The notes: generated from the sequence alone by a model not told the origin. A stretch of DNA of 64,000 nucleotides from Mesobacillus selenatarsenatis SF-1 (GCF_000813125.1 NZ_BASE01000005.1:1-64000), one strand, 5' to 3'. Shown: positions 1-8,655, counted from the first letter of the stretch. Numbers and translations are program-made.

Positions 1-165
1 TTGAAACCGGGCATATATCCAGGCTTTTTGTGACCGGTTTCCTCTTATTGAACAAAGACTGGGAACATATCCGGGCTTTTTGTGATCGGTTTTCTCTTCC
101 TGGACTGAGACGGGGAACATATCCGGGCTTTTTGTGACCGGTTTTCTCTTCTTGGACAAATACGA
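1..165 (+). repeat. 52-bp tandem repeat array A (about 3 units, left edge cut by window)
   Basis: The segment TGACCGGTTT or TGATCGGTTT begins at 31, 83 and 135, giving a period of exactly 52. Each is preceded by a GGGCTTTTTG-like stretch (AGGCTTTTTG at the first) and the last two units are nearly identical. Bases 1-30 look like the end of a further unit, so the array may extend to the left of the window. The period and part of the base skeleton match the arrays at 38723-39447 and 51761-52008. It is non-coding, since 52 is not a multiple of 3. It lies upstream of nifS. Confidence 0.85.
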
Positions 166-215
166 GGCACATAAGGAAGTATATCCATACCAAATTCCAA
201 TCTAGGAGCGAACCT

Positions 216-1355
216 ATGAAATATTTCGATTACGCGGCAACTTGTCCGCTTGACCAGGACGCGGCAGATATTTTTATACAGGCATCGACAAAGTACTATG
301 GGAATAGTCAGAGTCTTCATGAAGCAGGCAGTGCTTCTGCTAATCTATTGGAGAGCTGCCGACAGGAATTCGCGCGCTTGCTTGGTGTTGAAAAGGCGGG
401 GATTTATTTTACAAGTGGAGGCTCTGAAGCGAATTATCTTGGGATTATGGCGCTCCTCTCTGCCAAAAGAAAAAACGGCAATCATATTATTACCGGGGCG
501 GCTGAACATTCCTCCGTCTATAATTTGATGAAAAAGCTTGAAGGAGAAGGATGGGAGATCACATACCTCCCATTGAACTCAAATGGCAAAATTGAGCTTG
601 CGAGTTTCATCGAAGCTGTCCGACCCGAAACTGTGCTCGTTTCGATTCAGCATGGCAACCCTGAAGTTGGAACAATCCAGCCGATCATCAATATGGCTGA
701 ATATTGCCGCTCTAAAGAAATACTGATTCACACGGACTGTGTGCAAACCTTCGGAAAAATTCCAGTTGCCCCACTGGCCGGCTGGGTAGATGCCCTTTCA
801 ATTTCAGGCCATAAGTTTTACGGACCTAAAGGAACTGGAACGGCTTATGTAAATCCCAAGCTTGCCTGGAAGCCTTACATTGATGGTACTGTACATGAAA
901 AAGGCTTCAGGCCCGGCACGGTAAATGTCCCGGGAATCGCCGCTATGACCGCAGCAGCGCAAAAAGCACATTCCCTCATGGATACAGAAACGAAAAGAGC
1001 TATTAAACTGAGAGAGGCTCTTATCGAATCCCTTTCAGAGGTCAGGGATTCAATCGAGATTTTTGGAACAGAAGGCGATGAACAACTTACAGGTATCTTG
1101 GGAATGGCTATAAAAGGACTTGAGGGACAATATGTCCTGCTTGAATGCAACCGCAAAGGCTTTGCGATTTCCACCGGAACCGCTTGTCATACAGGCATGC
1201 TATCCCCAGCAAAAACGATGTCTGCAATGGGGATTAAAGGGAAACCGGCCAAGGAATTTTTCAGAATATCCTTCGGAAGGGAAACTCAGCAGGAAGATGC
1301 AGTTAATCTTGGAAGAATGCTTGCAGCAATCAACTCACAGGTGTCGTCCGTTTAA
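216..1355 (+). CDS. nifS: Cysteine desulfurase, NifS/IscS family (NAD biosynthesis associated)
   Basis: A PLP-dependent cysteine desulfurase of 379 aa, which removes sulfur from cysteine as a protein persulfide. The PLP lysine is K200 in SGHKFYGPKG and the mobile catalytic cysteine is C324 in STGTACHTG. SGGSEAN near residues 67-73 and AEHSS near 96-100 are also family hallmarks. Next to niaR, as in B. subtilis, it probably supplies sulfur for the Fe-S cluster of quinolinate synthase NadA (known for the family, inferred here). nadA and nadB are not in the window. The start ATG has the ribosome binding site TAGGAGCG. niaR follows after 59 bp on the same strand. The general desulfurase IscS is the alternative label, and the niaR neighbour argues for NifS. 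Confidence 0.93.
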   Translation: MKYFDYAATCPLDQDAADIFIQASTKYYGNSQSLHEAGSASANLLESCRQEFARLLGVEKAGIYFTSGGSEANYLGIMALLSAKRKNGNHIITGAAEHSSVYNLMKKLEGEGWEITYLPLNSNGKIELASFIEAVRPETVLVSIQHGNPEVGTIQPIINMAEYCRSKEILIHTDCVQTFGKIPVAPLAGWVDALSISGHKFYGPKGTGTAYVNPKLAWKPYIDGTVHEKGFRPGTVNVPGIAAMTAAAQKAHSLMDTETKRAIKLREALIESLSEVRDSIEIFGTEGDEQLTGILGMAIKGLEGQYVLLECNRKGFAISTGTACHTGMLSPAKTMSAMGIKGKPAKEFFRISFGRETQQEDAVNLGRMLAAINSQVSSV

Positions 1356-1414
1356 CTTCAAGCTGATTTTATGGTAAAATTCTCGAATGAAGAAGTCGAA
1401 GGAGAGATCGGACT

Positions 1415-1954
1415 ATGAAAGAACCTACGAAAATCCTCGGAGATGAACGCCGGGCTTACATCCTGAAACGTCTGCAGGAAAGCAGTGAGCCCATCACCGG
1501 AGGCGAGCTTTCGGCGATAACGAATGTAAGCAGACAGGTCATTGTTGGCGATATCACCTTGCTAAAAGCGAAAAACGAACCAATCATTGCTACCAGCCAG
1601 GGATATCTATATATGCATGCATCTCGTCCTTCAGCAGCAGAAAGGACTATTGCCGTCTCCCACGGCCCTGAAAGGACAGAAGAAGAACTCCTGCTTCTTG
1701 TCGATCACGGTGTAACTGTTAAGGACGTGAAAATTGAGCATCCCGTATATGGGGATTTAACAGCCTCCATCATGGTCTCAAACCGAAATGAAGTAAAACA
1801 ATTCATGGAAAAAATCAGGGCAACCAAAGCTTCCTATTTATCAGAGTTAACGGACGGAATCCACTTGCACACAATTTCTGCTCCGACGGAAAAAGCGCTG
1901 GATGAAGCTGAAGAAACGCTAAGAAAAGAAAAGTTACTTATTGATTTAGAATAG
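1415..1954 (+). CDS. niaR: NAD biosynthesis transcriptional repressor NiaR (NadR/YrxA)
   Basis: A 179-aa protein with an N-terminal winged helix-turn-helix (about 10-60, including ISNVSRQVIVGDI-like residues) and a C-terminal 3H domain (about 80-175), a ligand-binding module named for three conserved histidines. Candidate histidines are in DHGVTV, EHPVYGDL and HLHTIS. The family represses nad and niacin uptake genes when nicotinic acid is present. It is co-directional with nifS and probably in the same operon. The stop codon TAG directly abuts the repeat element starting at 1955. I could not identify a NiaR operator upstream of nifS with confidence. Confidence 0.9.
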   Translation: MKEPTKILGDERRAYILKRLQESSEPITGGELSAITNVSRQVIVGDITLLKAKNEPIIATSQGYLYMHASRPSAAERTIAVSHGPERTEEELLLLVDHGVTVKDVKIEHPVYGDLTASIMVSNRNEVKQFMEKIRATKASYLSELTDGIHLHTISAPTEKALDEAEETLRKEKLLIDLE

Positions 1955-2306
1955 AGAGGCTGTCTGAAAAGGTTCGATTAAAACAAATGAGGAATATTCT
2001 TGTTTTTAATTTTGCGGTAAAAATGGATTTTAAAACCTGAGTTGATTGAAGTGGAAGGCGCGAAGACTCCTCCGAAAATGCTAACGCATTTTCATCGTGC
2101 GTGGGCAGGTTCGAGGAAGCTCAATCAATGTCCTGCGGGATCAGCTGGACAGGTGAGACCCCGCAGAGGCCTACGGCGGCGAGGAGGCTCAGCGCCAGCC
2201 CCGCGGAAAGCGAAGCACCTGGAACGGAAATCAACGGACTTTTTTATACCTGCAAAAAAAATAAAAAGAGGGTGCCCAAAAGTTTTTACCTTTTGGGACA
2301 CTCTCT
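1955..2306. repeat. GC-rich palindromic MITE-like element between convergent niaR and pheA
   Basis: A GC-rich non-coding block fills the entire gap between the niaR and pheA stop codons. Its core shares GTGGAAGGCGCG, GAGACCCC, AGGAGGC and CGCGGAAAGCGAAG with the inverted copy at 5761-5948. The ends resemble imperfect terminal inverted repeats: AGAGGCTGTCTGAAAAGG on the left and, on the reverse complement of the right end, AGAGAGTGTCCCAAAAGG. Compared with the other copy it carries roughly 60 extra bases after GACTCCT (about 2069-2132). No transposase is encoded. ORFs that read through it are not believable genes. Confidence 0.75.
2262..2306 (-). terminator. Hairpin terminator downstream of pheA (probably bidirectional)
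   Basis: AGAGGGTGCCCAAAAG at 2268 pairs with CTTTTGGGACACTCT ending near 2305. On the - strand the stem is followed by a T-rich run (complement of the A tract at 2256-2267). It forms the right end of the repeat element, so the element appears to supply the pheA terminator. Confidence 0.65.
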
Positions 2307-2309
2307 TTC

Positions 2310-3152
2310 TTATATCTTATGGCTCGAATAGCTTCCAAGCAGTTTAACAGTGCAGCCTAATGCCTCTAGTTCAGCAATGGCTCCTGGAATTAACACGTCA
2401 TCCATTTTCAAATTAATATCGATAATGAAAAAGTATTTTCCCAAACCCGTTTTCATTGGGCGTGATTCAATTTTAGACAGATTGAGCTTCCGCCATGAGA
2501 AAGCAGATAAGACCTGGTGCAGTGCTCCTGCGCGATCCGAAGGCAGTGTAATCATCAAACTCGTCTTGGACTCTTCAGTTGGAGCCATGAAAATTTCATG
2601 ATCTTCCTTCGCCAGCACAGCAAATACGGTATGGTTATAGCTATAATCATGGACATTTTGCTCAACAGTGACTAATCCATATTCCTCTGCAGCGAGGCTA
2701 TTCGCGATTGCCACGATGTTTCGGCCCGGATGGTTTTGTACATACTTAGCCGCTGCGGCTGTAGATGACATATGTTCAAGAGGTATTCCTTTGAATTCTT
2801 TATGTAAAAATTTATGGCACTGTGCTAGTGCGTGTGGATGGCTGCAAATCAATTCAGCTTCCCTCCACTTTTCGATATTATCCCGGTGAACCAGCAGATG
2901 CTGCCTGATTGGCACCACCGCTTCACCAACAATCTGAAGGTCTGTTTCATGGACTAAATAATCAATCGTGACATTAACTGAACCCTCAATGGAATTTTCC
3001 AATGGAACGATTGCTGCATCAATTTCTCCTGCTGAAGCAGCATCCATGCATTCTGGTATACTCACAAATGGAATCCTCTTAGCCTCTTTAAACAATTGCC
3101 GGGCAGCATAGTCCGTAAAGGTTGCTTCCGGTCCAAGAAAACCAATAATCAA
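2310..3152 (-). CDS. pheA: Prephenate dehydratase
   Basis: Converts prephenate to phenylpyruvate in phenylalanine synthesis. A PDT catalytic domain starts at IIGFLGPEATF and runs to about residue 185. A regulatory ACT domain follows, with GALHQVLSAF and the ESRP motif that binds phenylalanine. I chose the TTG at 3150-3152 because AGGGGGAG lies just upstream and the protein then begins like its homologues (280 aa). An open frame to 3209 would overlap pheB. One oddity is the usual TRF catalytic motif, which reads NHTVF here: threonine and phenylalanine are kept but arginine is replaced by valine. pheB lies 31 bp upstream and a terminator lies just downstream. Confidence 0.93.
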   Translation of the reverse strand: MIIGFLGPEATFTDYAARQLFKEAKRIPFVSIPECMDAASAGEIDAAIVPLENSIEGSVNVTIDYLVHETDLQIVGEAVVPIRQHLLVHRDNIEKWREAELICSHPHALAQCHKFLHKEFKGIPLEHMSSTAAAAKYVQNHPGRNIVAIANSLAAEEYGLVTVEQNVHDYSYNHTVFAVLAKEDHEIFMAPTEESKTSLMITLPSDRAGALHQVLSAFSWRKLNLSKIESRPMKTGLGKYFFIIDINLKMDDVLIPGAIAELEALGCTVKLLGSYSSHKI

Positions 3153-3183
3153 GCCAATCTCCCCCTGCAGCAAAGCACTCTCA

Positions 3184-3636
3184 TTAAGCTCCTGAACCCA
3201 GTACTTCAACTTTTTCTACAAATTCCAGTCTTTTCAGCCTTGCGAGCATCTCATCCATTTCGACTTTCATTTCGGTGACATTCAAGCTTAGCGTTACATT
3301 CGCCCTGCTTTGCAGAGGAATCGTTTGATGGATAGTCAGAACATTGCAGCCAGTAGCAGCAACCGTACTCAACAGTTCGGAAAGTGTCCCAGACCGGTCT
3401 TCAAGCTGGAAAAAAAGCGTAATGATCCGTTCCTTCACAACTGTGTGGAACGGAAAGACCGTATCACGATATTTGTAAAATGCACTCCGGCTCAAGTCGA
3501 CCCTTTGAACTGCATCCCAGACCGACTCTGCTTTACCACGTTCGATCATTTCCTTTGCCTCAAGCGTTTTCTTCATCGCCTCAGGCAGGACATCTTCACG
3601 AACAAGATAAAACTTCCTATCTTGATTTTGCTTCAT
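3184..3636 (-). CDS. pheB: ACT domain-containing protein PheB
   Basis: A 150-aa protein of the UPF0735 / PheB family. The N-terminal part contains [13 protein letters not shown] and the [11 protein letters not shown] segment, a putative helix-turn-helix. The C-terminal ACT domain (about residues 72-145) has [12 protein letters not shown]. The family is found next to obg and pheA in Bacilli and is thought to regulate aromatic amino acid metabolism; its biochemical role is poorly defined. I prefer ATG at 3634-3636 (MKQNQ), preceded by GGTGGTGGAG, over the GTG nine bases upstream. It probably forms an operon with pheA. Confidence 0.88.
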   Translation of the reverse strand: MKQNQDRKFYLVREDVLPEAMKKTLEAKEMIERGKAESVWDAVQRVDLSRSAFYKYRDTVFPFHTVVKERIITLFFQLEDRSGTLSELLSTVAATGCNVLTIHQTIPLQSRANVTLSLNVTEMKVEMDEMLARLKRLEFVEKVEVLGSGA

Positions 3637-3711
3637 CTCCACCACCCCATCAGAATGCCAGCCTTTTTATTTTGCTTTAAAAATAACCATTTCGTTTAAA
3701 ACAATCATTTT

Positions 3712-3750
3712 TAAAGAGGAAAGCCGATTAACCTGTGCTGGCTAATCGAC
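3712..3750 (-). terminator. Terminator downstream of obg
   Basis: On the - strand GTCGATTAGCC and GGTTAATCGGC form an 11-bp stem with one non-Watson-Crick pair, followed by TTTCCTCTTT. It separates spo0B-obg from pheB-pheA. Confidence 0.6.
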
Positions 3751-3769
3751 CTTCTAAAATCATTTAAGC

Positions 3770-5062
3770 CTATTCCACGAATTCAAATTCATATTCAAGC
3801 AGTTTGACTGTATCTCCATCTTTCGCGCCTCTTTCACGAAGTGCATCATCAATGCCCATACCGCGCATCTGGCGGGCGAACCTTTGGACAGATTCATCCC
3901 TTGAGAAGTCAGTCATCTTGAACAGCCTTTCAATACTGTCACCCGAAATGACAAATGTTCCATCCGATTCACGGGTAATCTGGAATTCCTGTTCTGCTTT
4001 TTCGTGCTTGTACATCACGCGGTTTTCATCTTTTTCTAATTCCTCTTCTTCAATGAGAGGGAACTCCGGAGTCTTTTCAATCAGGTCAGCTACCGCGAAC
4101 AATAATTCACGCAGACCTTCTCTAGTAACAGCTGAGATAGGAAAAACAGGATGTTCGTCCCCTAGCTTTTCCTTGAACACTTTCAGATTTTCTTCCGCAT
4201 CTGGCATGTCCATTTTATTGGCTACAATTACTTGTGGTCTTTCTGTAAGCCTCAAGTTATATTCTTTCAATTCATTATTGATCGTCAGATAATCCTCATA
4301 AGGATCGCGGTTTTCCGTTGCAGCCATGTCAATAACATGGATGATTACGCGGGTACGTTCGATATGGCGCAGGAACTGATGTCCTAGGCCCACTCCTGAG
4401 TGCGCACCTTCAATAAGTCCAGGCAAGTCTGCAAGCACGAAGCTTCTGCTATCTTCTGTTTCGACCATTCCGAGATTTGGAGCAATCGTCGTGAAGTGGT
4501 ATTCCGCAATTTTCGGTCTAGCAGCTGAAACAACAGACAACAATGTTGATTTCCCAACGCTTGGAAAGCCTACTAGCCCTACATCCGCAAGAAGCTTCAA
4601 CTCCATGATGATTTCTTTTTCTTGTCCTGGTTCACCTTTTTCGGAAAGCTCAGGTGCCGGGTTGGCCGGTGTTGCGAAACGTGAGTTGCCACGGCCGCCG
4701 CGTCCGCCTTTCGCGATGACAGCCTTCTGGCCATGCTCAACCAAGTCAGCAATGATCGCGCCAGTCTCGGCATCGGATACAATTGTCCCTGGTGGTACCT
4801 TTACGATCATATCCTTCGAATTCTTACCATGCTGGTTTTTAGACATTCCGTGCTCTCCGCGCGGTGCCTTGAAGTGGCGCTGGTATCTGAAATCCATCAG
4901 CGTGCGCAGTCCCTCTTCCACCTGGAAGACTACATTTGCACCGTTACCGCCGTCGCCGCCAGCCGGGCCGCCCTTCGGTACATACTTTTCACGTCGGAAC
5001 GCGACCATTCCATCGCCGCCGTCCCCGCCTTTTACATAAATCTTAACCTGATCGACAAACAT
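3770..5062 (-). CDS. obg: Obg-family ribosome-associated GTPase
   Basis: An essential GTPase in late 50S assembly, also needed for sporulation initiation in B. subtilis. The glycine-rich Obg fold (1-158) is visible in GGDGGDG and GGRGGRGN. The G domain has GFPSVGKST (165-173), DLPG (212-215) and NKMD (282-285). A C-terminal OCT domain (about 350-430) begins after an acidic linker. The length of 430 aa is normal for Bacillus. The ATG start ([12 protein letters not shown]) matches the family. spo0B lies 47 bp upstream, the classic spo0B-obg pair. Confidence 0.97.
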   Translation of the reverse strand: MFVDQVKIYVKGGDGGDGMVAFRREKYVPKGGPAGGDGGNGANVVFQVEEGLRTLMDFRYQRHFKAPRGEHGMSKNQHGKNSKDMIVKVPPGTIVSDAETGAIIADLVEHGQKAVIAKGGRGGRGNSRFATPANPAPELSEKGEPGQEKEIIMELKLLADVGLVGFPSVGKSTLLSVVSAARPKIAEYHFTTIAPNLGMVETEDSRSFVLADLPGLIEGAHSGVGLGHQFLRHIERTRVIIHVIDMAATENRDPYEDYLTINNELKEYNLRLTERPQVIVANKMDMPDAEENLKVFKEKLGDEHPVFPISAVTREGLRELLFAVADLIEKTPEFPLIEEEELEKDENRVMYKHEKAEQEFQITRESDGTFVISGDSIERLFKMTDFSRDESVQRFARQMRGMGIDDALRERGAKDGDTVKLLEYEFEFVE

Positions 5063-5109
5063 TATGTCATTACCACCTGTCTGAAATTTGTTATCGCTTC
5101 TATGTTTCC

Positions 5110-5649
5110 CTAGAGTGATTCCAAGAAAACTTCTATCGTCAATTCCCCATCGACTACGCCATCCGACATTACTTTCATATTGTAACCCGGCTGCTGGTCG
5201 AGGAAACTTTTCAAGCGATTTTTATCATTTATTATTCCGCTAAAATCAAAAAAGAACCCGATTCCTTTCTCCTGCGGTTCAATTGTGACGGAGAGATGAT
5301 TTTCCTGATATGGTTCAATCGAAGAATTCAATGCATCAAAAAGCTGCTCTGTCCAGCGAGTCAACAACTGGTCATCTAATCTGTGGAAGTTCTGAGAGTC
5401 CATTACTTCATATTCCAATTGGAAATGATGATTCTCCCAATTGCAGGTTAACAATGTAGAGGCAAACTGAGGAAGATGTAAATTAGATAGCTTTGCATCC
5501 TGCCTGGCTTCCATGATAATTTCTTCAATGATCTCTTTAGCCCGGTCCACTTTATTCAACGATAAATTCCCTTTAATTAGTTGAAGCTGATTCATCCAAT
5601 CATGGCGTGCATGACGCAAAACCTCGATTGTATCCCTCTCTTTTTTCAT
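5110..5649 (-). CDS. spo0B: Sporulation initiation phosphotransferase Spo0B
   Basis: Passes phosphate from Spo0F to Spo0A in the sporulation phosphorelay. The N-terminal helical hairpin contains [17 protein letters not shown]. The histidine of the HDW triplet (H16 from this start) corresponds to the phosphorylated histidine of B. subtilis Spo0B. The C-terminal half (about 70-179) is the degenerate histidine-kinase ATPase-like domain typical of the family. I chose ATG at 5647-5649, seven bases after AGGAG; a GTG two codons upstream is possible. It is co-transcribed with obg. Confidence 0.93.
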   Translation of the reverse strand: MKKERDTIEVLRHARHDWMNQLQLIKGNLSLNKVDRAKEIIEEIIMEARQDAKLSNLHLPQFASTLLTCNWENHHFQLEYEVMDSQNFHRLDDQLLTRWTEQLFDALNSSIEPYQENHLSVTIEPQEKGIGFFFDFSGIINDKNRLKSFLDQQPGYNMKVMSDGVVDGELTIEVFLESL

Positions 5650-5760
5650 ACACACATACTCCTACTCATAAGACTGCTTGGTGTAAGTATAACAAAAAAG
5701 CCATTCTGCGTAAGCTAATTATGTATTTAAGTTAGTTGGATTTAATATCATATTTATTAT

Positions 5761-5948
5761 TTGGCTCTGTTAAACAAGACTGTTGATTTTCGTTACAGGC
5801 GCTTCGCTTTCCGCGGGTGGCTCGGGAAGCCTCCTCGTCGTTTCACTCCTGTGGGGTCTCCCCTGACCCATGCTCCCGCAGGAGTCTACGCGCCTTCCAC
5901 TACAATCAACAGGATGCTAAAACAAACATTGGGTGTTAACAGAGCCAT
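5761..5948. repeat. MITE-like GC-rich element with terminal inverted repeats
   Basis: The element is bounded by TGGCTCTGTTAA at 5762 and its inverse TTAACAGAGCCA ending at 5947, a 12-bp perfect terminal inverted repeat. The interior reads, on the - strand, GTTGATTGTAGTGGAAGGCG, then GACTCCTGCGGGAG, then CGCGGAAAGCGAAGCGCC. This is the same family as 1955-2306 in opposite orientation. No convincing target duplication can be defined in the A/T-rich flanks. There is no transposase. It lies between spo0B and rpmA; the rest of this gap (5650-5760 and 5949-5999) shows no gene. Confidence 0.85.
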
Positions 5949-5999
5949 TTATAATTCTTGTATGAAAAGTTTCTGTAAACCACAAAGGCATAAAATACA

Positions 6000-6028
6000 A
6001 GAAAACCCTAACCGCAGTGGTTAGGGCT
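6000..6028 (-). terminator. Rho-independent terminator of the rplU-prp-rpmA operon
   Basis: CCCTAACC (6006-6013) pairs with GGTTAGGG (6019-6026). On the - strand the stem is followed by TTTTCTTG. Confidence 0.85.
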
Positions 6029-6038
6029 TCTCTTTGGC

Positions 6039-6329
6039 TTACGCTTCTTGAGCTGCAGGATAAACACTTACTTGCTTGCGGTCACGGCCAAGACGTTCGA
6101 ATTTAACGACGCCGTCAACCTTAGCGAATAGAGTGTCATCTCCACCTTTACCCACGTTTACACCTGGGTAGATTTTAGTTCCGCGCTGACGGTAAAGGAT
6201 AGAACCACCAGATACGAATTGACCATCTGCACGCTTAGCACCAAGGCGCTTAGAGATTGAGTCACGTCCGTTCTTAGTTGAACCTACACCCTTCTTAGAA
6301 GCGAAGAATTGAAGATCTAATCTTAACAT
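6039..6329 (-). CDS. rpmA: 50S ribosomal protein L27 with cleavable N-terminal extension
   Basis: Ribosomal protein bL27 (96 aa), whose N terminus reaches the peptidyl transferase centre. The protein begins [20 protein letters not shown]. The extension up to QFF is the Firmicute-type prepeptide, removed after the FF by the protease Prp to expose ASKKG (known from Staphylococcus aureus). The typical [10 protein letters not shown] and [11 protein letters not shown] segments follow. It sits 13 bp downstream of the gene for its own processing protease and ends at a strong terminator. Confidence 0.97.
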   Translation of the reverse strand: MLRLDLQFFASKKGVGSTKNGRDSISKRLGAKRADGQFVSGGSILYRQRGTKIYPGVNVGKGGDDTLFAKVDGVVKFERLGRDRKQVSVYPAAQEA

Positions 6330-6342
6330 TTTGTTCCACCTC

Positions 6343-6675
6343 CTACTGTTTGAAGGTTAATTTTATATACTTTCCGTAATCTTTTTCCATCGATTGCAAT
6401 GTAATGACCATGCTTTCAAGGAGTAGTTGGATTTTCTCCTGTGTTTCCACCGGCAAATTGTCGGGGATTTCACAGCGGAGAAAACCATCAGCACCTTGTT
6501 CAATGTCAGGGGTGACTCCTGTCAATCCAATGATGGAATTGACTGTCCCAATCGAGATGGTCGAAACACCTGCACAGACAATGTCACTGCCATGGGCAGC
6601 GAATCCAGCGTGGCCGCTAATCGTAAACGATTGGATGCTTCCGGATTTTGTACGATTAATCGTTGCACGAATCAT
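6343..6675 (-). CDS. prp: Ribosomal-processing cysteine protease Prp
   Basis: A 110-aa protease of the YsxB/Prp family (DUF464), which cuts the N-terminal extension from L27. The conserved [18 protein letters not shown] segment holds the catalytic dyad: the histidine of GHAG (H22) and the cysteine of DIVCAG (C34). It lies between rplU and rpmA, the invariant arrangement in Firmicutes. The ATG is preceded by AAGGCGGA. Because L27 here keeps the FF-A cleavage site, the pair is predicted to be functional. Confidence 0.93.
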   Translation of the reverse strand: MIRATINRTKSGSIQSFTISGHAGFAAHGSDIVCAGVSTISIGTVNSIIGLTGVTPDIEQGADGFLRCEIPDNLPVETQEKIQLLLESMVITLQSMEKDYGKYIKLTFKQ

Positions 6676-6690
6676 GGTAATCCGCCTTAA

Positions 6691-6999
6691 TTAAGCGTTG
6701 ATCTTGTCGATAACAACTTTAGTGTAAGGCTGACGATGACCTTGCTTCTTACGATTGTTCTTTTTCGCTTTGTACTTGAAAACGATGATTTTCTTTTGAC
6801 GGCCGTTCTTTTCAACTTTAGCAGTTACAGTTGCGCCTTCAACTACTGGGCTACCAACTTTAACGTTATCGCCACCTACAAAAAGAACCTTGTCAAAAGT
6901 TACAGTTTCGCCTTCAGCTGCGTTTAGCTTTTCAATGTAGATTGCTTGTCCTTCTTCTACCTTTACTTGCTTGCCGCCAGTTTCGATAATTGCGTACAT
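6691..6999 (-). CDS. rplU: 50S ribosomal protein L21
   Basis: bL21 (102 aa). It starts [18 protein letters not shown], and the C-terminal [15 protein letters not shown] binds 23S rRNA. I set the start at the ATG at 6997-6999, preceded by GAGGAGGTGCACTGG. A longer open frame to 7059 has no family support and would cover the leader. It is the first gene of rplU-prp-rpmA. Confidence 0.96.
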   Translation of the reverse strand: MYAIIETGGKQVKVEEGQAIYIEKLNAAEGETVTFDKVLFVGGDNVKVGSPVVEGATVTAKVEKNGRQKKIIVFKYKAKKNNRKKQGHRQPYTKVVIDKINA

Positions 7000-7135
7000 T
7001 CCAGTGCACCTCCTCATTAGACTCAGACTCGCCAACCGCAGGCGTTTGCGTATTTGCAAAGCTTAGATACCTGAAGTGTGCGGTTGTAGCACGGGTGCTA
7101 CAAACAATAACATTAAAATATTACCATATGCCGAG
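7000..7135 (-). promoter_or_regulatory. Probable L21 leader (autoregulatory 5' UTR of rplU)
   Basis: About 130 bases upstream of rplU contain the inverted repeat GTAGCACCCGTGCTAC (about 7086-7101) and further pairing potential around CAAACGCCTGCGGTTGGCG (about 7028-7046). The position and character fit the Bacillales L21 leader RNA family, in which L21 is thought to bind its own transcript. Assignment rests on location and general look; a covariance model search was not possible. Confidence 0.5.
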
Positions 7136-7184
7136 CGAAAGTGTCAACATAATAATCGGTGTTCTTTTAATGGCCAGATTTGGT

Positions 7185-8639
7185 TCAACCGAATTCTGTC
7201 GAAGCACCAACCTTAAAGATTTCATAAAAAGGTTTCGCCGCGTCTGACACTGAGAATTTTATCTTAATGCTCAGTGCTTTTTCAAGCCTCAATTTATGGA
7301 TATCAGCTTCACCGGAAAAATGGTGAATGACCTCCTTCGTCGCGGCAACGTGAATTTCTTCGTAATCGGAGTTCTTGTATTCCCATAGTGCGCGCTCTAG
7401 TCTGTATGCGACGGATTCCGTGCTCAGAACCTGCCCTGTACCTCCGCATGTCCAGCATTTTTCAGTCAGAGTCTCGGCCAGCGACTGCTTCGTCTTTTTT
7501 CTTGTCAACTGGAGGATGCCAAGTTCTGTAAAGCCGATGATCCGTGTCCTGCGCTCATCCAGGTGCAGCTCTTTTTGAATGAGTTTCAGCACCTTGTTCC
7601 GTTCCGAATCAGTCTTCATATCAATAAAATCGATCAGAATGATGCCGGCAAGATCCCTGAGCCTTATTTGCCTTGCCGCTTCGACTGCCGCATTCATGTT
7701 CGTTTTCATGACAGTGTCACGCAAATCGGTTTTGCCGGAAAACTTGCCTGTATTCACATCAATCATCGTAAGTGCCTCTCCCTGGTCAATGACCATGTAG
7801 GCTCCTTTTTCCAGCCACACAATCCTTTTTAGCAGCCGCTCGATTTCTTGCTCAATTTTATAAAAAGAAAAGATGTTATCCTTCCCATTATAAAATTCAA
7901 TCTCTTTACCTTCTGTAACCGCAAACTCGATTCTTTTCTTAAAATCGAGGCAATCCGTAATCACTTCTCCATTTGTAAAAGAAAGAAGTGCTCCCACAGC
8001 CTGCTCTAAAAAGTAATCACGGCTGTGTACGATTCCTGGTTTCTTCATTGCCGACATGGTCTTTTTCAATTCAGCGTATTGAGCGCGCTGCTGCTCAAGC
8101 TCACGCATGATTGCTTCCTCGGTCTGGTTCAGGCTTTCGGTCCTGAAAATGAGACCTTCCTCGGACGTTTTGACCTGGCTGGCGAATTCCTTCCATTTAT
8201 TCCTGGTGTCTGGTGATTCTGCCTTTTTAGACACTGCTATGTACTTCCCATGAGGCATATAGACAAGATTCTCACCCTGTAATTCAATGACTGCAGTCAG
8301 CCTTGCCCCTTTTGTCCCAGCCGCATCTTTTTCAACCTGGACCAGCAGCTTTTCCCCTTGATGGACATACGAAGAGATCGAGCGATTTGCTTTATTCTCA
8401 TCCTCTGACAGTACATAGGACGGAAGCTTATCTTTTTGCAGAAAGCCGCTTAATTCTTCGCCAAAATTAATGAATGCTGCGTTCATCCCTTGTATCACTT
8501 TTTCGACGATGCCAAGATAAATATTCCCGACCAGCGATTGCTGGCCAGGCTGTTCAATATATATTTTTTCGACTTCGCCATTTTTGACCAAAGCGAAGCG
8601 TTTCTCTCTCGAATTTGCATTGATAATTAACTGGTTCAT
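7185..8639 (-). CDS. rng: Ribonuclease E/G family endoribonuclease
   Basis: A 484-aa RNase E/G family protein. An S1-like domain (about 35-125) is inserted in the N-terminal part (NIYLGIVEKVIQGMNAAFINFG). The two catalytic metal-binding aspartates are in MIDVNTGKF and IILIDFIDMK. The zinc-link motif CWTCGGTG follows near residue 408. This gene precedes rplU in many Bacillaceae; B. subtilis itself lacks an RNase E/G and uses RNase Y and J. The start ATG follows TAAGGAG. A terminator separates it from spoIVFB upstream. Whether it acts in rRNA maturation or mRNA decay is not visible. Confidence 0.92.
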   Translation of the reverse strand: MNQLIINANSREKRFALVKNGEVEKIYIEQPGQQSLVGNIYLGIVEKVIQGMNAAFINFGEELSGFLQKDKLPSYVLSEDENKANRSISSYVHQGEKLLVQVEKDAAGTKGARLTAVIELQGENLVYMPHGKYIAVSKKAESPDTRNKWKEFASQVKTSEEGLIFRTESLNQTEEAIMRELEQQRAQYAELKKTMSAMKKPGIVHSRDYFLEQAVGALLSFTNGEVITDCLDFKKRIEFAVTEGKEIEFYNGKDNIFSFYKIEQEIERLLKRIVWLEKGAYMVIDQGEALTMIDVNTGKFSGKTDLRDTVMKTNMNAAVEAARQIRLRDLAGIILIDFIDMKTDSERNKVLKLIQKELHLDERRTRIIGFTELGILQLTRKKTKQSLAETLTEKCWTCGGTGQVLSTESVAYRLERALWEYKNSDYEEIHVAATKEVIHHFSGEADIHKLRLEKALSIKIKFSVSDAAKPFYEIFKVGASTEFG

Positions 8640-8655
8640 TATTTCTCCTTAACCG

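Noticed and set aside
165-215. NiaR operator upstream of nifS
   Set aside because: No inverted repeat that I could match with confidence to a NiaR site.
2042-2347. Open frames through the GC-rich element (101 and 76 aa)
   Set aside because: They follow a known palindromic repeat, have no RBS, and run into the pheA terminator and gene.
4491-5039. 182-aa open frame antisense to obg
   Set aside because: Shadow of the glycine-rich Obg domain; low-complexity Ser/Pro composition and no RBS.
5761-6024. 87-aa open frame across the second MITE-like element
   Set aside because: Begins in the inverted repeat, no RBS and covers the rpmA terminator.
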